A DNA stretch of 6,692 nt from an uncultured Bacteroides sp. GTDB taxonomy: Bacteria; Bacteroidota; Bacteroidia; Bacteroidales; Bacteroidaceae. The notes below the pieces were generated by a model. That model was given only the letters and a program-made list of their open reading frames with translations. It did not search any database and was not told where the DNA came from. Positions 6,488 through 6,692 of this stretch are shown in pieces; the stretch's first letter is position 1, and every line of letters begins with the position of its first letter. Both the position numbers and the translations under genes were made by a program. The DNA is taken from the NCBI GenBank assembly GCA_959606905.1, contig CAUHML010000168.1, positions 1-6,692 on the forward strand, read 5' to 3'.

Positions 6488-6692
6488 ATGATAAAACTAT
6501 ATTTCAAACAGGCTTTTTTCCAACTCCGTGAGAATAGGCTCATCAGCTTGGTCTCTATTATAGGAACGGCATTGGCTATTTGTATGATCATGGTCATCGT
6601 TTTGGTGTTGGAAGTGCGCATTACGGATTGTGTGCCTGAGGTGAACCGTTCACGTTCTCTTTATATGAAAGCGATGTCTATTCATCAGAAAG
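6488..6692 (+). CDS. FtsX-like ABC transporter permease, A-type copy 3 (N-terminal fragment, runs off window)
   Basis: Only 68 codons are in the window. They encode MIKLYFKQAF at the start, a membrane helix at about 19-41, and PEVNRSRSLY (50-59), which is identical to the same positions of A1. The fragment aligns without gaps to A1 (33 of 61 identical residues) and to A2, so this is a third A-type permease and not a B-type. It begins 40 bp after B2. The gap holds a T-rich run (6448-6460) but no convincing hairpin and no copy of the promoter/operator elements, so it is probably transcribed with A2 and B2. A B-type partner probably follows beyond the window. Confidence 0.88.
   Translation, partial: MIKLYFKQAFFQLRENRLISLVSIIGTALAICMIMVIVLVLEVRITDCVPEVNRSRSLYMKAMSIHQK

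Overview
The window looks like chromosomal DNA from a Bacteroides/Phocaeicola-type member of the Bacteroidota. The reasons are AT-rich spacers, moderate-GC coding DNA, starts without clear Shine-Dalgarno sequences, and a gene set (LolD/MacB-type ATPase followed by a run of half-size FtsX-like permeases) that I recognise from gut Bacteroidales. The genus is an inference, since no rRNA or marker gene is present.

All genes lie on the + strand. Positions 1-301 are non-coding and carry a promoter/operator region. Unit 1 (302-3604) encodes an ABC ATPase, an A-type permease (A1) and a B-type permease (B1), and is followed by a likely intrinsic terminator (about 3646-3703). A second promoter/operator region (about 3725-3844) precedes unit 2, which encodes permeases A2 (3868-5160) and B2 (5197-6447) and then a third A-type permease (A3, from 6488) cut by the window end. 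The order is therefore ATPase-A-B-A-B-A, with only one ATPase visible for at least five permease chains.

Each permease has the MacB/LolCE half-transporter plan: one N-terminal membrane helix, a large periplasmic domain and three C-terminal helices. A-type and B-type chains differ consistently from each other and resemble their own type in the next pair. This suggests that each A/B pair forms a heteromeric permease, as LolC/LolE do, energised by the shared ATPase. Such systems move substrates out of the inner membrane or periplasm, or transmit mechanical work across the membrane. The substrate cannot be read from the sequence, and no periplasmic adaptor (HlyD-like) or outer-membrane channel (TolC-like) gene lies in the window.

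The most notable non-coding signal is that the regions before the ATPase and before A2 are colinear. Both have a CnAAAAyGA block, then a 16-bp dyad ending in CGGACA, then a sigma-54-like GG-N10-G(C/A) element about 46 bp downstream, then an identical 13-bp AAAGTGTATAAGA box about 25 bp before the start codon. This suggests that both units are switched on together, possibly by an NtrC-type activator with sigma-54.
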